Part shown: piece by piece, positions 25,327 through 34,356 of the stretch
How positions within the stretch are numbered: the first letter of the stretch is position 1
Layout: the number at the start of each line of letters is the position of its first letter
Origin: Achromobacter xylosoxidans
GTDB lineage: Bacteria > Pseudomonadota > Gammaproteobacteria > Burkholderiales > Burkholderiaceae_B
DNA length: 64,000 nucleotides
Assembly (NCBI RefSeq): GCF_001457475.1
Contig: NZ_LN831029.1
Location: 5,332,001 to 5,396,000 of the forward strand
Direction of reading: 5' to 3'
Notes under the pieces: model-generated
Databases searched by the model: none
Told to the model about the DNA's origin: nothing
The model's input: the letters and a program-made list of their open reading frames with translations, nothing else
Translations under genes and position numbers: made by a program

Positions 25327-26232
25327 TCAGCGTCCCGCGACCGCCGCCGCCGCCGACTTCAGCCAGGTCTCGAACAGCTTCAGGGCCTCGGAACGCTCGC
25401 TGCGCTGCGGATAGCCGAAGTAGTAGCCCTGGCTGACCGTCAGCGACTGCGGCACCGGCATCGCCAGCGCGCCTTGGTCCAGCGCCGGCTGCGCCAGGAA
25501 GCGCGGCATCAGGCCCACGCCCAGCCCGGCCTGCACCGCCGCCATCACCATGGTGAACAGTTCGTAGCGCGGCCCCCCGGCCGCCTGCGGGCCGTACAGG
25601 TAGTTGTTGGCGCCGTACCACTGGCGCCAGGCATCGGGCCGCGAACTCAGGTGCAGGTGGGTCATGCCGGCCAGCGCGCCGGCGCCGGCCTCGGTCACGC
25701 GCGCCGCCAGCTCGGGCGCGCACACCGGCACCAGCTCGCGTTCCGGAAACAGCAGCACGCCCTGGGTGCCCGGCCACAGCGTGTCGCCGTGGTAGAGCGC
25801 GCCGTCGAACGGCTGGTCCTTGAACTGGAATGGCAGCGTGCGCACCGACAGGCTGACGGTGATGTCCGGCTGCTCGCGCTGAAAATCCGCCAGCCGCGGG
25901 ATCAGCCAGGTGGTGGCCAATGTCGGCACCACGGCGATATGGATACTGCGGCCCATGCCGGTGCGGCTCACCAGGCCGAAGGTGTCCTTCTCGATCTGGT
26001 CGAGGTGATGGCGGATGCGTCCCGCATATTCCGCGCCATGATCGGTCAGGACGATGCGGCGCCGCACCCGCGTGAACAACTGCACGCCCAACCGTGCCTC
26101 CAGGCTGGCCACCTGGCGGTAGACCGCGCTGTGGGTCAGGGACAGCTCTTCGGCCGCCCGGGAAAAACTGCCCAGGCGGGCCGAAGCCTCGAAGGCCTGC
26201 AGGGCGCTCAGATTGGGGATGCCGTTTCTCAT
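25327..26232 (-). CDS. LysR-family transcriptional regulator, GcvA-like
   Basis: This 301-residue LysR regulator has an N-terminal helix-turn-helix at about 5-65 (LSALQAFEASARLGSFSRA, then SLTHSAVYRQVASLE) and a periplasmic-binding-like effector domain. The helix-turn-helix resembles the GcvA subgroup. It is divergent from the ThDP-dependent enzyme gene with 167 bp between them, holding a palindrome (GCAATT-N5-AATTGC). By the usual LysR layout it likely activates that gene and represses itself. The effector is unknown. Confidence 0.92.
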   Translation of the reverse strand: MRNGIPNLSALQAFEASARLGSFSRAAEELSLTHSAVYRQVASLEARLGVQLFTRVRRRIVLTDHGAEYAGRIRHHLDQIEKDTFGLVSRTGMGRSIHIAVVPTLATTWLIPRLADFQREQPDITVSLSVRTLPFQFKDQPFDGALYHGDTLWPGTQGVLLFPERELVPVCAPELAARVTEAGAGALAGMTHLHLSSRPDAWRQWYGANNYLYGPQAAGGPRYELFTMVMAAVQAGLGVGLMPRFLAQPALDQGALAMPVPQSLTVSQGYYFGYPQRSERSEALKLFETWLKSAAAAVAGR

Positions 26233-26320
26233 GGGGTCAGGGACGCAACAAAACCGGGGACCACCGCCGCACGCCGCGTGGCGCCTGGCGCCGGGTCGTG
26301 CCGGCGGCTCAATAGATTGT

Positions 26321-26337
26321 GCAATTTTATCAATTGC
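26321..26337. promoter_or_regulatory. LysR-type palindrome between regulator and ThDP enzyme
   Basis: GCAATTTTATCAATTGC has perfect 6-bp arms around 5 bp. It sits 63 bp upstream of the ThDP enzyme start, where LysR activators usually bind. A direct repeat TTGTGCAAT/TTGTGCGAT overlaps it. Confidence 0.6.
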
Positions 26338-26399
26338 GTTGTGCGATCAAGGAACATTATGCTCGGATGTCTTAATCTCGGCTCATCCTGACACCCACC

Positions 26400-28082
26400 A
26401 TGTCCCAGCAAGCATCCCGCCTCGGCGGCCACATCCTCGTCGACCAGCTCGTCGCCCAGGGCGTCAAACACGTTTTCTGCGTTCCCGGCGAGAGCTATCT
26501 GGCGGTGCTGGACGGCCTGCACGACGCCGACATCAAGGTCACCGTCTGCCGCCAGGAAGGTGGCGCGGCCATGATGGCGGACGCCCATGGCAAGCTGACC
26601 GGCGAACCCGGCATCTGCATGGTGACCCGCGGCCCGGGCGCGTCCAACGCGCTGGCCGGCGTGCACATCGCCAAGCAGGACTCGACCCCGATGATCCTGT
26701 TCGTCGGCCAGATCGAGCGCGGCATGCGCGAGCGCGAAGCCTTCCAGGAAATGGACTACCGCGCCGTCTTCGGCACGCAGGCCAAGTGGGTCACCGAAAT
26801 CGACCAGGTCGAGCGCATTCCCGAACTGATCTCGCGCGCCTTCCACATCGCCACCTCGGGCCGTCCGGGCCCGGTGGTGATCGCGCTGCCCGAGGACATG
26901 CTGGTCGAAGCCGCCCAGGTGGCCGACGCGCCGCGCTACGAGGTCATCGATTCCGCCCCCACCGCCGGCCAGCTGGCCGACCTGGAGCAACTGCTGGCCC
27001 AGGCCAGCAATCCCGTCGCGATTCTCGGCGGCACGCGCTGGGACGCGCGCGCGGTGCAGCAGTTCGCCGACTTCGCGCAGCGCCATGCCTTGCCCACGGC
27101 GGTGTCGTTCCGCCGCCAGATGCTTTTCCCGGCCGACCATCCGTGCTTCATCGGCGACGTCGGCCTGGGCATCAACCCGGCCCTGCTCAAGCGCGTGGCC
27201 GACGCCGACCTGGTGTTGCTGGTCGGCGGCCGCATGTCGGAAAACCCCAGCCAGGCCTACACGCTGCTGGACATCCCGGTGCCGAAGCAGAAGCTGGTGC
27301 ACGTGCATCCGGACGCCGCTGAACTGGGCCGCGTTTATCGCCCCACGCTGGCCATCAACACCTCGCCCGCCGCCTTCGCCCAGGCGCTGGCCGGCCTGAA
27401 GGCCCCCGCGCAACCGGCCTGGGCCGACGGCACGCAGGCCATGCGCGAGTCGTACCTGAAGTGGAGCGACCCGACGGCCGTCACCACCCCGGGCGCGCTG
27501 CAGCTGGGCCAGGTCATGGCCTACCTGGAAAAGACGCTGCCGGCCGACGCCGTCATGACCAACGGCGCCGGCAACTACGCCACCTGGCTGCATCGCTTCC
27601 ACCGCTTCACCCGCTTCGGCACGCAGCTGGCGCCGACCTCGGGCTCGATGGGCTATGGCCTGCCGGCCGCCGTGGGCGCCAAGCGCGTCTGGCCCGACAA
27701 GACCGTGGTCTGCTTCGCCGGCGACGGCTGCTTCCTGATGCACGGCCAGGAATTCGCCACCGCCGTGCAGTACGACCTGCCCATCATCGTGGTGCTGGTC
27801 GACAACGGCATGTACGGCACCATCCGCATGCACCAGGAAAAGCACTACCCCGGCCGCATTTCCGCCACCGAGCTGAAGAACCCGGACTTCGCCGACTACG
27901 CCCGCGCCTTCGGCGGCCACGGCGAACGCGTCGAGACCACCGAGCAGTTCGGCCCGGCGTTCGAACGCGCGCTGGCCAGCGGCAAGCCGGCCATCCTGCA
28001 CTGCTTCATCGACCCGCAGACCATCACGCCGTCGACCACGCTGGACAAGATCCGCGACGCGGCGCTCAAGGCCCGGCACTGA
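26400..28082 (+). CDS. thiamine diphosphate-dependent enzyme, acetolactate synthase-like
   Basis: This 560-residue protein has the three-domain ThDP decarboxylase/carboligase layout: the ThDP-activating Glu53 (CRQEGGAA), a central domain, and the cofactor-binding GDGCF to VDN motif near 440-470. It resembles catabolic acetolactate synthase or oxalyl-CoA/benzoylformate decarboxylase-type enzymes. No small regulatory ilvN/ilvH gene is adjacent, so it is probably not the biosynthetic enzyme. It is controlled most likely by the divergent LysR regulator. Substrate open. Confidence 0.88.
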   Translation: MSQQASRLGGHILVDQLVAQGVKHVFCVPGESYLAVLDGLHDADIKVTVCRQEGGAAMMADAHGKLTGEPGICMVTRGPGASNALAGVHIAKQDSTPMILFVGQIERGMREREAFQEMDYRAVFGTQAKWVTEIDQVERIPELISRAFHIATSGRPGPVVIALPEDMLVEAAQVADAPRYEVIDSAPTAGQLADLEQLLAQASNPVAILGGTRWDARAVQQFADFAQRHALPTAVSFRRQMLFPADHPCFIGDVGLGINPALLKRVADADLVLLVGGRMSENPSQAYTLLDIPVPKQKLVHVHPDAAELGRVYRPTLAINTSPAAFAQALAGLKAPAQPAWADGTQAMRESYLKWSDPTAVTTPGALQLGQVMAYLEKTLPADAVMTNGAGNYATWLHRFHRFTRFGTQLAPTSGSMGYGLPAAVGAKRVWPDKTVVCFAGDGCFLMHGQEFATAVQYDLPIIVVLVDNGMYGTIRMHQEKHYPGRISATELKNPDFADYARAFGGHGERVETTEQFGPAFERALASGKPAILHCFIDPQTITPSTTLDKIRDAALKARH

Positions 28083-28214
28083 TACCCGGAGGCGACGGCA
28101 TCCCCACGGCGACGCGCCCCGCGCGCGTCGCGTAAACCCCGGGTTGCCGCGCCAATTATTTTAGGTTTAAACTTTCCAGATTCCGAAAACGGAAATCCAT
28201 AGCGGAGACCCAGC

Positions 28215-29408
28215 ATGTCCTCGAATCCCTCGTTCCATTGGCAAGACCCCCTGTTGCTGGACCAGCAGCTCACCGAAGAAGAACGCATGGTGCGCGATGC
28301 CGCCCACGCCTACTCGCAGGACAAGCTGGCCCCGCGCGTGCTGAATGCCTTCCGCAACGAAAAGACCGATCCGGAAATCTTCTCGGAAATGGGCGAGCTG
28401 GGCCTGCTGGGCGCCACCATCCCCGCCGAATACGGCGGCGCCGGCCTGAACTACGTCAGCTACGGCCTGATCGCCCGTGAAGTCGAGCGCATCGACTCCG
28501 GCTACCGCTCGATGATGAGCGTGCAGTCGTCGCTGGTGATGGTGCCCATCAACGAATTCGGCAGCGAAGCGCAGAAGCAGAAGTACCTGCCCAAGCTGGC
28601 CCGCGGCGAGTGGATCGGCTGCTTCGGCCTGACCGAACCCAACCACGGCTCCGATCCCGGCGGCATGGAAACGCGCGCGGTCAAGACCGCCGACGGCTAC
28701 AAGCTGACCGGCAACAAGATGTGGATCACCAACTCGCCCATCGCCGATGTGTTCGTGGTGTGGGCCAAGTGCGTCGGCGGCGAGTTCGACGGCAAGATCC
28801 GCGGCTTCATCCTCGAGAAAGGCACCAAGGGCCTGACCGCCCCCGCCATCCACGGCAAGGTCGGCCTGCGCGCCTCGATCACCGGCGAAATCGTCATGGA
28901 CGAGGTGGAAGTGTCCGCCGACCAGATGATGCCGGGCGTGTCCGGCCTGAAGGGCCCGTTCACCTGCCTGAACTCGGCCCGCTACGGCATCGCCTGGGGC
29001 GCTATCGGCGCCGCCGAAGCCTGCTGGCACACCGCCCGCCAGTACACCCTGGACCGCAAGCAGTTCGGCCGCCCGCTGGCCGCCAACCAGCTGATCCAGA
29101 AGAAGCTGGCCGACATGCAGACCGAGATCACGCTGGCCCTGCAAGGCTGCCTGCGCCTGGGCCGCATGAAGGACGAAGGCACCGCCGCCGTCGAGATCAC
29201 CTCGATCATGAAGCGCAACTCGTGCGGCAAGGCGCTGGACATCGCCCGCCTGGCCCGCGACATGCTGGGCGGCAACGGCATCTCCGACGAATTCGGCGTG
29301 GCCCGCCACCTGGTCAACCTGGAAGTGGTCAACACCTACGAAGGCACCCACGACGTGCACGCCCTGATCCTGGGCCGCGCGCAGACCGGCATCCAGGCCT
29401 TCTATTGA
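28215..29408 (+). CDS. gcdH: glutaryl-CoA dehydrogenase
   Basis: This FAD enzyme oxidises and decarboxylates glutaryl-CoA to crotonyl-CoA in lysine, tryptophan and benzoyl-CoA-type catabolism. The 397-residue protein shows the acyl-CoA dehydrogenase signatures [13 protein letters not shown] and [11 protein letters not shown], and the catalytic Glu376 in [12 protein letters not shown], a match to the GCDH subgroup. It carries a good RBS (GGAGA) and ends at a clear terminator. It does not sit next to its usual LysR regulator or a CaiB transferase here. Confidence 0.95.
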   Translation: MSSNPSFHWQDPLLLDQQLTEEERMVRDAAHAYSQDKLAPRVLNAFRNEKTDPEIFSEMGELGLLGATIPAEYGGAGLNYVSYGLIAREVERIDSGYRSMMSVQSSLVMVPINEFGSEAQKQKYLPKLARGEWIGCFGLTEPNHGSDPGGMETRAVKTADGYKLTGNKMWITNSPIADVFVVWAKCVGGEFDGKIRGFILEKGTKGLTAPAIHGKVGLRASITGEIVMDEVEVSADQMMPGVSGLKGPFTCLNSARYGIAWGAIGAAEACWHTARQYTLDRKQFGRPLAANQLIQKKLADMQTEITLALQGCLRLGRMKDEGTAAVEITSIMKRNSCGKALDIARLARDMLGGNGISDEFGVARHLVNLEVVNTYEGTHDVHALILGRAQTGIQAFY

Positions 29409-29481
29409 TTTGCAGTGCCCCGCGCGGACGGAGCCCGGCTCTGCTCCGGACGCGCGATTCGCCGGCGTGGCGAAGATTGGG

Positions 29482-29512
29482 CGCCCCTTTCGAGGGGCGT
29501 TTTTTTTTGGAT
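29482..29512 (+). terminator. rho-independent terminator after gcdH
   Basis: CGCCCCT pairs with AGGGGCG around TTCG, followed by a run of T. Confidence 0.92.
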
Positions 29513-29660
29513 GCCGACCATCGCATCCGCCTCGCATTAGGGTTATCAGGAGCTAGCCCGCGCGCGGCCCATGGCTTACGCTGCGTGCAATTGGCCTGGT
29601 GCCGGCCCGCTGCATCCGCCTGCCCGACCCCGGATTTTTCGTCACGACCAGGAGTCGCGC

Positions 29661-30647
29661 ATGCACGGCAGTCCCTCGTTCCGCCTGTGGGCGGGCATCG
29701 TCATCGCTTTTGCGGGCCACGGCGCATTCGCCGCCACCACTCTCACCATGACCACCGAGTACCCGGCCACGTCGATGCCGGGACAAGGCGTGTCCACCTT
29801 CGCCGATCTGGTGCGCAGCAAGAGCGCGGGCCAGGTTGTCATCGACGCCAGCTTCGACGCCGCCAAGGGCATCAAGTCGGGCGACATGATCGACGCGGTC
29901 GAGACACGCAAGGTCGATGCCGGCGATGCCTTCGCCGGCGCGCTGGCGGCCAAGTACCCGCTGTTCGGCGTGTCCTCGCTGCCGTTCCTGGCCGATTCGC
30001 TGTCCAAGGCGCGCGCGCTCAACAAATCGGCCCGCCCCGCCTACGAGAAACTGCTGGCCGCGCACGGCCAGAAGCTGCTCTACACCACCCCCTGGCCGGC
30101 CTCGGGCATCTGGTCCAAGGACAAGGTGGACAGTGTCGCCGCCCTGAAGGCCTTGAGCATCCGCACCTATGACGCGACCTCGCAGGACGTGATGCAGAAA
30201 GCCGGCGCGCGCGCGCAGAACATTTCGTTCGCCGACGCCATGCCGCGCATCGCCTCGGGCGAGGTCAACGCGGTGCTGTCCTCGGGCGATGGCGGCGCCG
30301 GCCGCAAGCTGTGGGAACACCTGCCACGCTTCGCCGAGATCAACTACGCGATGCCGATCTCGGTGGCGACGATGAACCTGAAGGCCTATCAGGCGCTGGA
30401 CGCGAAATCGCGCAAGGCGATCGACCAGGCCGCGGCGCAGACCGAGGCCGAGCAGTGGAAACGCATCGAAGGCCGGTTGCAGCAGAACTACGCCAACATG
30501 CGCAAGAACGGCGTGACCATCGATACCGCGGTGCCGATGCCGGTGCGCCAGGCGCTGAAGAAAGCGGCGGCGGACTCGGTCAAACAGTGGGAGGCGGCGG
30601 CGGGGCTGGAAGGGGCGAATATCCTGAAGGCGATGCGGCGGCCGTAG
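29661..30647 (+). CDS. TRAP transporter solute-binding protein (DctP family), orphan
   Basis: This 328-residue periplasmic receptor of the DctP/TRAP type captures carboxylates. It has a signal peptide (residues 1-24, ending HGAFA), then the binding-domain motifs LTMTTEYP and YDATSQDVMQKAG. The start ATG follows CAGGAG at 29649. No DctQ/DctM membrane partner is nearby, which is uncommon for TRAP systems, so it must work with a distant permease or has another role. The family is clear; the ligand is unknown. Confidence 0.88.
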   Translation: MHGSPSFRLWAGIVIAFAGHGAFAATTLTMTTEYPATSMPGQGVSTFADLVRSKSAGQVVIDASFDAAKGIKSGDMIDAVETRKVDAGDAFAGALAAKYPLFGVSSLPFLADSLSKARALNKSARPAYEKLLAAHGQKLLYTTPWPASGIWSKDKVDSVAALKALSIRTYDATSQDVMQKAGARAQNISFADAMPRIASGEVNAVLSSGDGGAGRKLWEHLPRFAEINYAMPISVATMNLKAYQALDAKSRKAIDQAAAQTEAEQWKRIEGRLQQNYANMRKNGVTIDTAVPMPVRQALKKAAADSVKQWEAAAGLEGANILKAMRRP

Positions 30648-30689
30648 GAAGGCGGAAGCCGTCCATACACGAGTCCGGGGGCTTTTCGG

Positions 30690-32297
30690 TCATGCGTATT
30701 CCCAGATCGAACCGGACTCGACATTGGCATTTATGGTGTCGGCCATCCACCACATGCCAGGTGGCACGTGCATGGTGAAACCGCAACGCATGCCGGCATA
30801 CCCGCCAGGGGTCGTGTCGTAATGATAAGGAACCGATCCCGCATTACCGGAGACATTGTTGAGGTATCCAGCAACGATGATCGTCCCCGCAGCGACGCCA
30901 ACACAATGAAACCCGACCAGTATGGGGCGGCCTGTGGTGTTCTGATACCACGTGCGCAACACCGTCGTGCATGAACGAAGCTGCTGCCCTGTACCGAACA
31001 CTTGTCCCTTCAACTGCTGCAAAGTGGATTGGGCCACGCCCAGGTCGGACGCCAATTGTGCGGCGTCGACGCTCCCCGCGTTGGTGACAGTCCCGAAGGC
31101 CTGCACGGTCCAAACACCGGAAGCGAACGTCGGATGCGCTTCTGCGCCGCCTTCGCTAGTGGTGTTACGGGTAAAGATAGGAGTGACCGAGGCGGTAGTT
31201 CCGTAGAAGGAAGAGCTTCCGCCAGTCTCCCCGTACAGGTACTGCGGCGACGAAAAAACGTGCTGGTGCGCCTTGTTCTGGCTGGCTTTCAACACGCCGT
31301 TCAAAAGCGCGCCATCGCCGCGCATGAACGGCGCGCCAATTGAGCCGGGGGACTTCCCGTTGTAGTCCGGCATTCGGATGGTGGTAGAGCCGTCTCCCAA
31401 CGTGAAGCTGCCGCGCTTGAGCGGATCGGCGAGCCATTCGGCCTCCTGCACCACCGGTAGTGAACGCGCTGCCACCATGGCGGCAAGATCCTTGAAAGTG
31501 GCGCGGCTGATTATCTGCCCATCCGCAGGAATCTGGCCAGCGGGAATGGACGTACGCAGCGGCCACCATGCAACCGAGCCTACGGGCGGACCGCTGGGGA
31601 TCGGTGGCAGTTGATCGACCGGCACCTTGCCGCCATCGTCCAATGTGGCGATACCCCCGGGCTGGCCTTTTTCCGCCGGCGGCACCGCTGACAGCTGCAC
31701 CGCTGGCACGCGGCCATCGGCGCCCAAGGTCGCCACGCCGCCCGGGCGCCCCTTATCCGAAGCAGGCACCAGGGGCGGCAACTGATTTGCGACGATCAAT
31801 CCGTCCGCGCCCAAGGTCGCCACCCCGTCAGGCTGAGCTTTTTCCGCCAAGGGAATCAAGGCAGGCAATTGCGCTGGCGCGACTTTGCCATTGCCGCCCA
31901 ACGTGGCAACGCCATTGGGTTTCCCCTTCTCCGCCAACGGCACCGACGGCACCGGAATTGGCAGATGTTCGACAGGCACACGCCCATCCTCGCCCAGCGG
32001 GGCAACGCCACTCGGTGCCGATTTTTGCGACAGAGGGATCGCAGGTGGAGGCAGATGCGCAGCCGGCACCTTGCCAGCCGCATCCAACGGTGTCACGCCA
32101 CCCGCCGCGCCTTTTTCAGACATGGGCACGGCGGCGTCCGCCTTGCGTTGCGCGGCGGCGGTGGCCACTTCGACGGCTTCGACGCCCGCGCGGGTCTTGC
32201 CGAAGTTCTCGTTCACCAGCGCCATGGCGTCGCGCAGCGTGTCGCCGGTCTGGTCGTTCGGCGCGAGGCCGATGTTGATGGGTTTTAGGATTTGCAT
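30690..32297 (-). CDS. phage tail-collar/tail-fibre protein, copy 2 of a tandem pair
   Basis: This 535-residue structural protein has an N-terminal block (residues 1-58, MQILKPINIGLAPNDQTGDT), then six repeats of about 25 residues of the form EKG-x-P-GGVATL-x-x-x-GKVP-x-x-QLPP. A collar domain follows (SVAWWPL, PADGQ, GDGSTTIRMPDYNG). The C-terminal tip contains NTTGRPI. The first halves of this and the neighbouring gene are nearly the same and the tips differ, as in receptor-binding fibres. GC is visibly lower in the tip. There is no signal peptide and no other phage gene. Confidence 0.82.
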   Translation of the reverse strand: MQILKPINIGLAPNDQTGDTLRDAMALVNENFGKTRAGVEAVEVATAAAQRKADAAVPMSEKGAAGGVTPLDAAGKVPAAHLPPPAIPLSQKSAPSGVAPLGEDGRVPVEHLPIPVPSVPLAEKGKPNGVATLGGNGKVAPAQLPALIPLAEKAQPDGVATLGADGLIVANQLPPLVPASDKGRPGGVATLGADGRVPAVQLSAVPPAEKGQPGGIATLDDGGKVPVDQLPPIPSGPPVGSVAWWPLRTSIPAGQIPADGQIISRATFKDLAAMVAARSLPVVQEAEWLADPLKRGSFTLGDGSTTIRMPDYNGKSPGSIGAPFMRGDGALLNGVLKASQNKAHQHVFSSPQYLYGETGGSSSFYGTTASVTPIFTRNTTSEGGAEAHPTFASGVWTVQAFGTVTNAGSVDAAQLASDLGVAQSTLQQLKGQVFGTGQQLRSCTTVLRTWYQNTTGRPILVGFHCVGVAAGTIIVAGYLNNVSGNAGSVPYHYDTTPGGYAGMRCGFTMHVPPGMWWMADTINANVESGSIWEYA

Positions 32298-32430
32298 GGG
32301 AGAAAAGCCCTGACGGCGTGATGCCGCGACACGAAATGGAACAGCCACCCACGTATTCGGGCGGCGGGAAAAAAATGGGATTGCGCGGACAGATGCCGCT
32401 GCCAACGTCCCGGCGAGCTTTCCACTAGCC

Positions 32431-34053
32431 TCACCGGTACTCGGTCCAGAAATTCTGCGTCATGCTGTCGGCCACCACCCGATAGGTGATTCCTGGGGGA
32501 ATGACAGCGGTGAGCGCCAGCGAGACGCCGTTCATTGTGGTGATGGAGCGCGTCCCCGCGATGCCGCCCACCATCACATACATGTTGCCGCCGGAGCTAC
32601 TGTTGGAAGAGCCAACGATGTAAACCGAGATCGGCCGACCGGTACTGTTGGTGTATGTCACACCGAATGCCCGGGACGCGCCCATGTCTTGAAGCGTCTG
32701 CCCAACGCCGAAGACCTGCGCGCGTAAAGTCTGAAACGCCGCATTGAGCGCCGCATGGTCGCTGACCAGCTGTGCGATATCGACGCTGCCGCCATTGGCG
32801 ACCGCGGCGAAAGCATGAATGGTCCAAACGCCCGTGACGTTTAACGGACGCGTTTCAGCAGCGGTGCGAACGGAGCGGGAAGCGTTGAAGTCCAATCGCC
32901 CGCCCACATTTGTCGTGTTGAATTGCGGCGCGCCATCACTTATACCGGCCGAAGCCAGCAATGCCCCTTCCCCGCCGCCGATAGCACCATATGTGGTGCG
33001 GACGCTTCCAGTAATGTTCTGAAGCGCATCGCCCTGAATCAAGCCATTTTCGCGGGCGGATAGCGCACCGTCGCCCCGAAGAAAGACCGCGGCGAGCGAT
33101 CCCGACGCCATGCCGTTCAAATCAGGCACGCGGATGGTGCTGCTGCCATCCCCCAATGTGTAGCTCCCCCGCTTGAGCGGATCCGCCAACCAGTCCGCCT
33201 CGGACACCACCGGCACCTTGCCTTCCGTCACCATAGCCGCAAGATCGGGAAACGTGGCGCGGGTAACGATCTGCCCATCAGCGGGAATCTGGCCCGCCGG
33301 AATGGAAGCGCGCAGCGGCCACCACGCGACCGAACCGACCGGCGGTCCGCTGGGGACAGGCGGAAGCTGGCCGACCGGCACCTTGCCCTGCGCATCCAGC
33401 GTGGCAACGCCACCGGGTCGGCCTTTTTCTTCCGGCGGCACGGCGGCCAGCTGAAGCGCCGGCACGCGACCGTCAGCGTCCAGGGTTGCTACGCCGCCGG
33501 GACGCCCCTTGTCGGCCGCAGGGATCAACGGCGGTAATTGATTGGCGACGATCCGGCCATCCTCGGCCAGCGTGGCAACACCTTTGGGCTGCGCCTTCTC
33601 CGCCGCCGGAACCAGATCGGGGAGTTGAGCGAAGGGCACCTTGCCGTCCGCGGCCAACGCCGCGACACCACCCGGCTGGCCCTTTTCCGCCAGCGGCACG
33701 GACGCCACCGGTACCGGCAGGTGATCGACCGGCACACGCCCATCCTCATCCAACGGCGCGACGCCGCCGGGCGCCGATTTCTGCGATAGCGGGATGGCCG
33801 GCGGCGGCAGGTGCGCGGCCGGCACCTTGCCCGCCGCGTCCAGCGGCGTCACGCCGCCGGCCGCGCCTTTTTCGGCGGAGGCAATCGCGGCATCCGCCTT
33901 GCGTTGCGCGGCGGCGGTGGCCACTTCGACGGCTTCGACGCCCGCGCGGGTCTTGGCGAAGTTCTCGTTCACCAGCCCCATGGCGTCGCGCAGCGTGTCG
34001 CCGGTCTGGTCGTTCGGCGCCTGGCCGACATTGATAGGTTTCAGGAGTTGCAT
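32431..34053 (-). CDS. phage tail-collar/tail-fibre protein, copy 1 of a tandem pair
   Basis: This 540-residue paralogue of the downstream gene starts MQLLKPINVGQAPNDQTGDT. It carries the same six EKG-to-QLPP repeats and the collar domain (SVAWWPL, GDGSSTIRVPDLNG), then a different tip containing NSTGRPI and GVWTIHAF. The collar domain is that of short tail fibres or bacteriocin tail proteins, which bind host surface sugars. The start ATG follows a CAGGAG-like site reading on the minus strand. No chaperone, baseplate or tube gene is nearby. Confidence 0.82.
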   Translation of the reverse strand: MQLLKPINVGQAPNDQTGDTLRDAMGLVNENFAKTRAGVEAVEVATAAAQRKADAAIASAEKGAAGGVTPLDAAGKVPAAHLPPPAIPLSQKSAPGGVAPLDEDGRVPVDHLPVPVASVPLAEKGQPGGVAALAADGKVPFAQLPDLVPAAEKAQPKGVATLAEDGRIVANQLPPLIPAADKGRPGGVATLDADGRVPALQLAAVPPEEKGRPGGVATLDAQGKVPVGQLPPVPSGPPVGSVAWWPLRASIPAGQIPADGQIVTRATFPDLAAMVTEGKVPVVSEADWLADPLKRGSYTLGDGSSTIRVPDLNGMASGSLAAVFLRGDGALSARENGLIQGDALQNITGSVRTTYGAIGGGEGALLASAGISDGAPQFNTTNVGGRLDFNASRSVRTAAETRPLNVTGVWTIHAFAAVANGGSVDIAQLVSDHAALNAAFQTLRAQVFGVGQTLQDMGASRAFGVTYTNSTGRPISVYIVGSSNSSSGGNMYVMVGGIAGTRSITTMNGVSLALTAVIPPGITYRVVADSMTQNFWTEYR

Positions 34054-34092
34054 GAAGGGGACCTTGATGACGAATCGCAGCAGCGGCGCTGC

Positions 34093-34128
34093 GCAAAAAA
34101 AAGGCCCGCCGGCGGATGCGGGCGGGCC
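34093..34128 (-). terminator. rho-independent terminator (second of two after maoC)
   Basis: On the minus strand AGGCCCGCCCG and CGGCGGGCCT form a stem, followed by a run of eight T. It stops transcription coming from the box operon and lies just upstream of the first tail-fibre gene. Confidence 0.85.
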
Positions 34129-34196
34129 TGGGCGGAATGCCGGGTTCACGGAAGGAAGTGATCGTCTTGCGGGCTGCCTCATTCGGCGGGCCCATG

Positions 34197-34231
34197 CAAA
34201 AGGCCCGCCTGGTATCCCGGGCGGGCCTTCA
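34197..34231 (-). terminator. rho-independent terminator (first of two after maoC)
   Basis: On the minus strand AAGGCCCGCCCGGG pairs with the arm CCAGGCGGGCCTT, followed by TTTG. It shares stem sequence with the second terminator, hinting at duplication. Confidence 0.75.
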
Positions 34232-34356
34232 ATGCCGGTGGACGCAATTTGCCCACGACGCGGTCATGTTACGGGTATCCGCGGGAGCGGACAAGGCAAC
34301 TGCGACACGGGCGCCTGGCCCCGCCGCGGCGGGCGCGGGCCCGGCATGGCGGAAGG

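Larger units (their letters stand above)
34054..34356. other. 303-bp spacer with two minus-strand terminators
   Basis: No gene is supported. Two terminator-like hairpins, both using the arm GGCCCGCC with GGCGGGCC, end the minus-strand maoC message and separate the box operon from the tail-fibre genes. They are listed separately. Confidence 0.7.

Noticed and set aside
26400-28082. The ThDP enzymes at 26400 and 48339 as the biosynthetic acetolactate synthase IlvB
   Set aside because: No ilvN/ilvH or ilvC gene is adjacent and neither lies in an amino-acid biosynthesis context; both are left as catabolic ThDP enzymes of open substrate.
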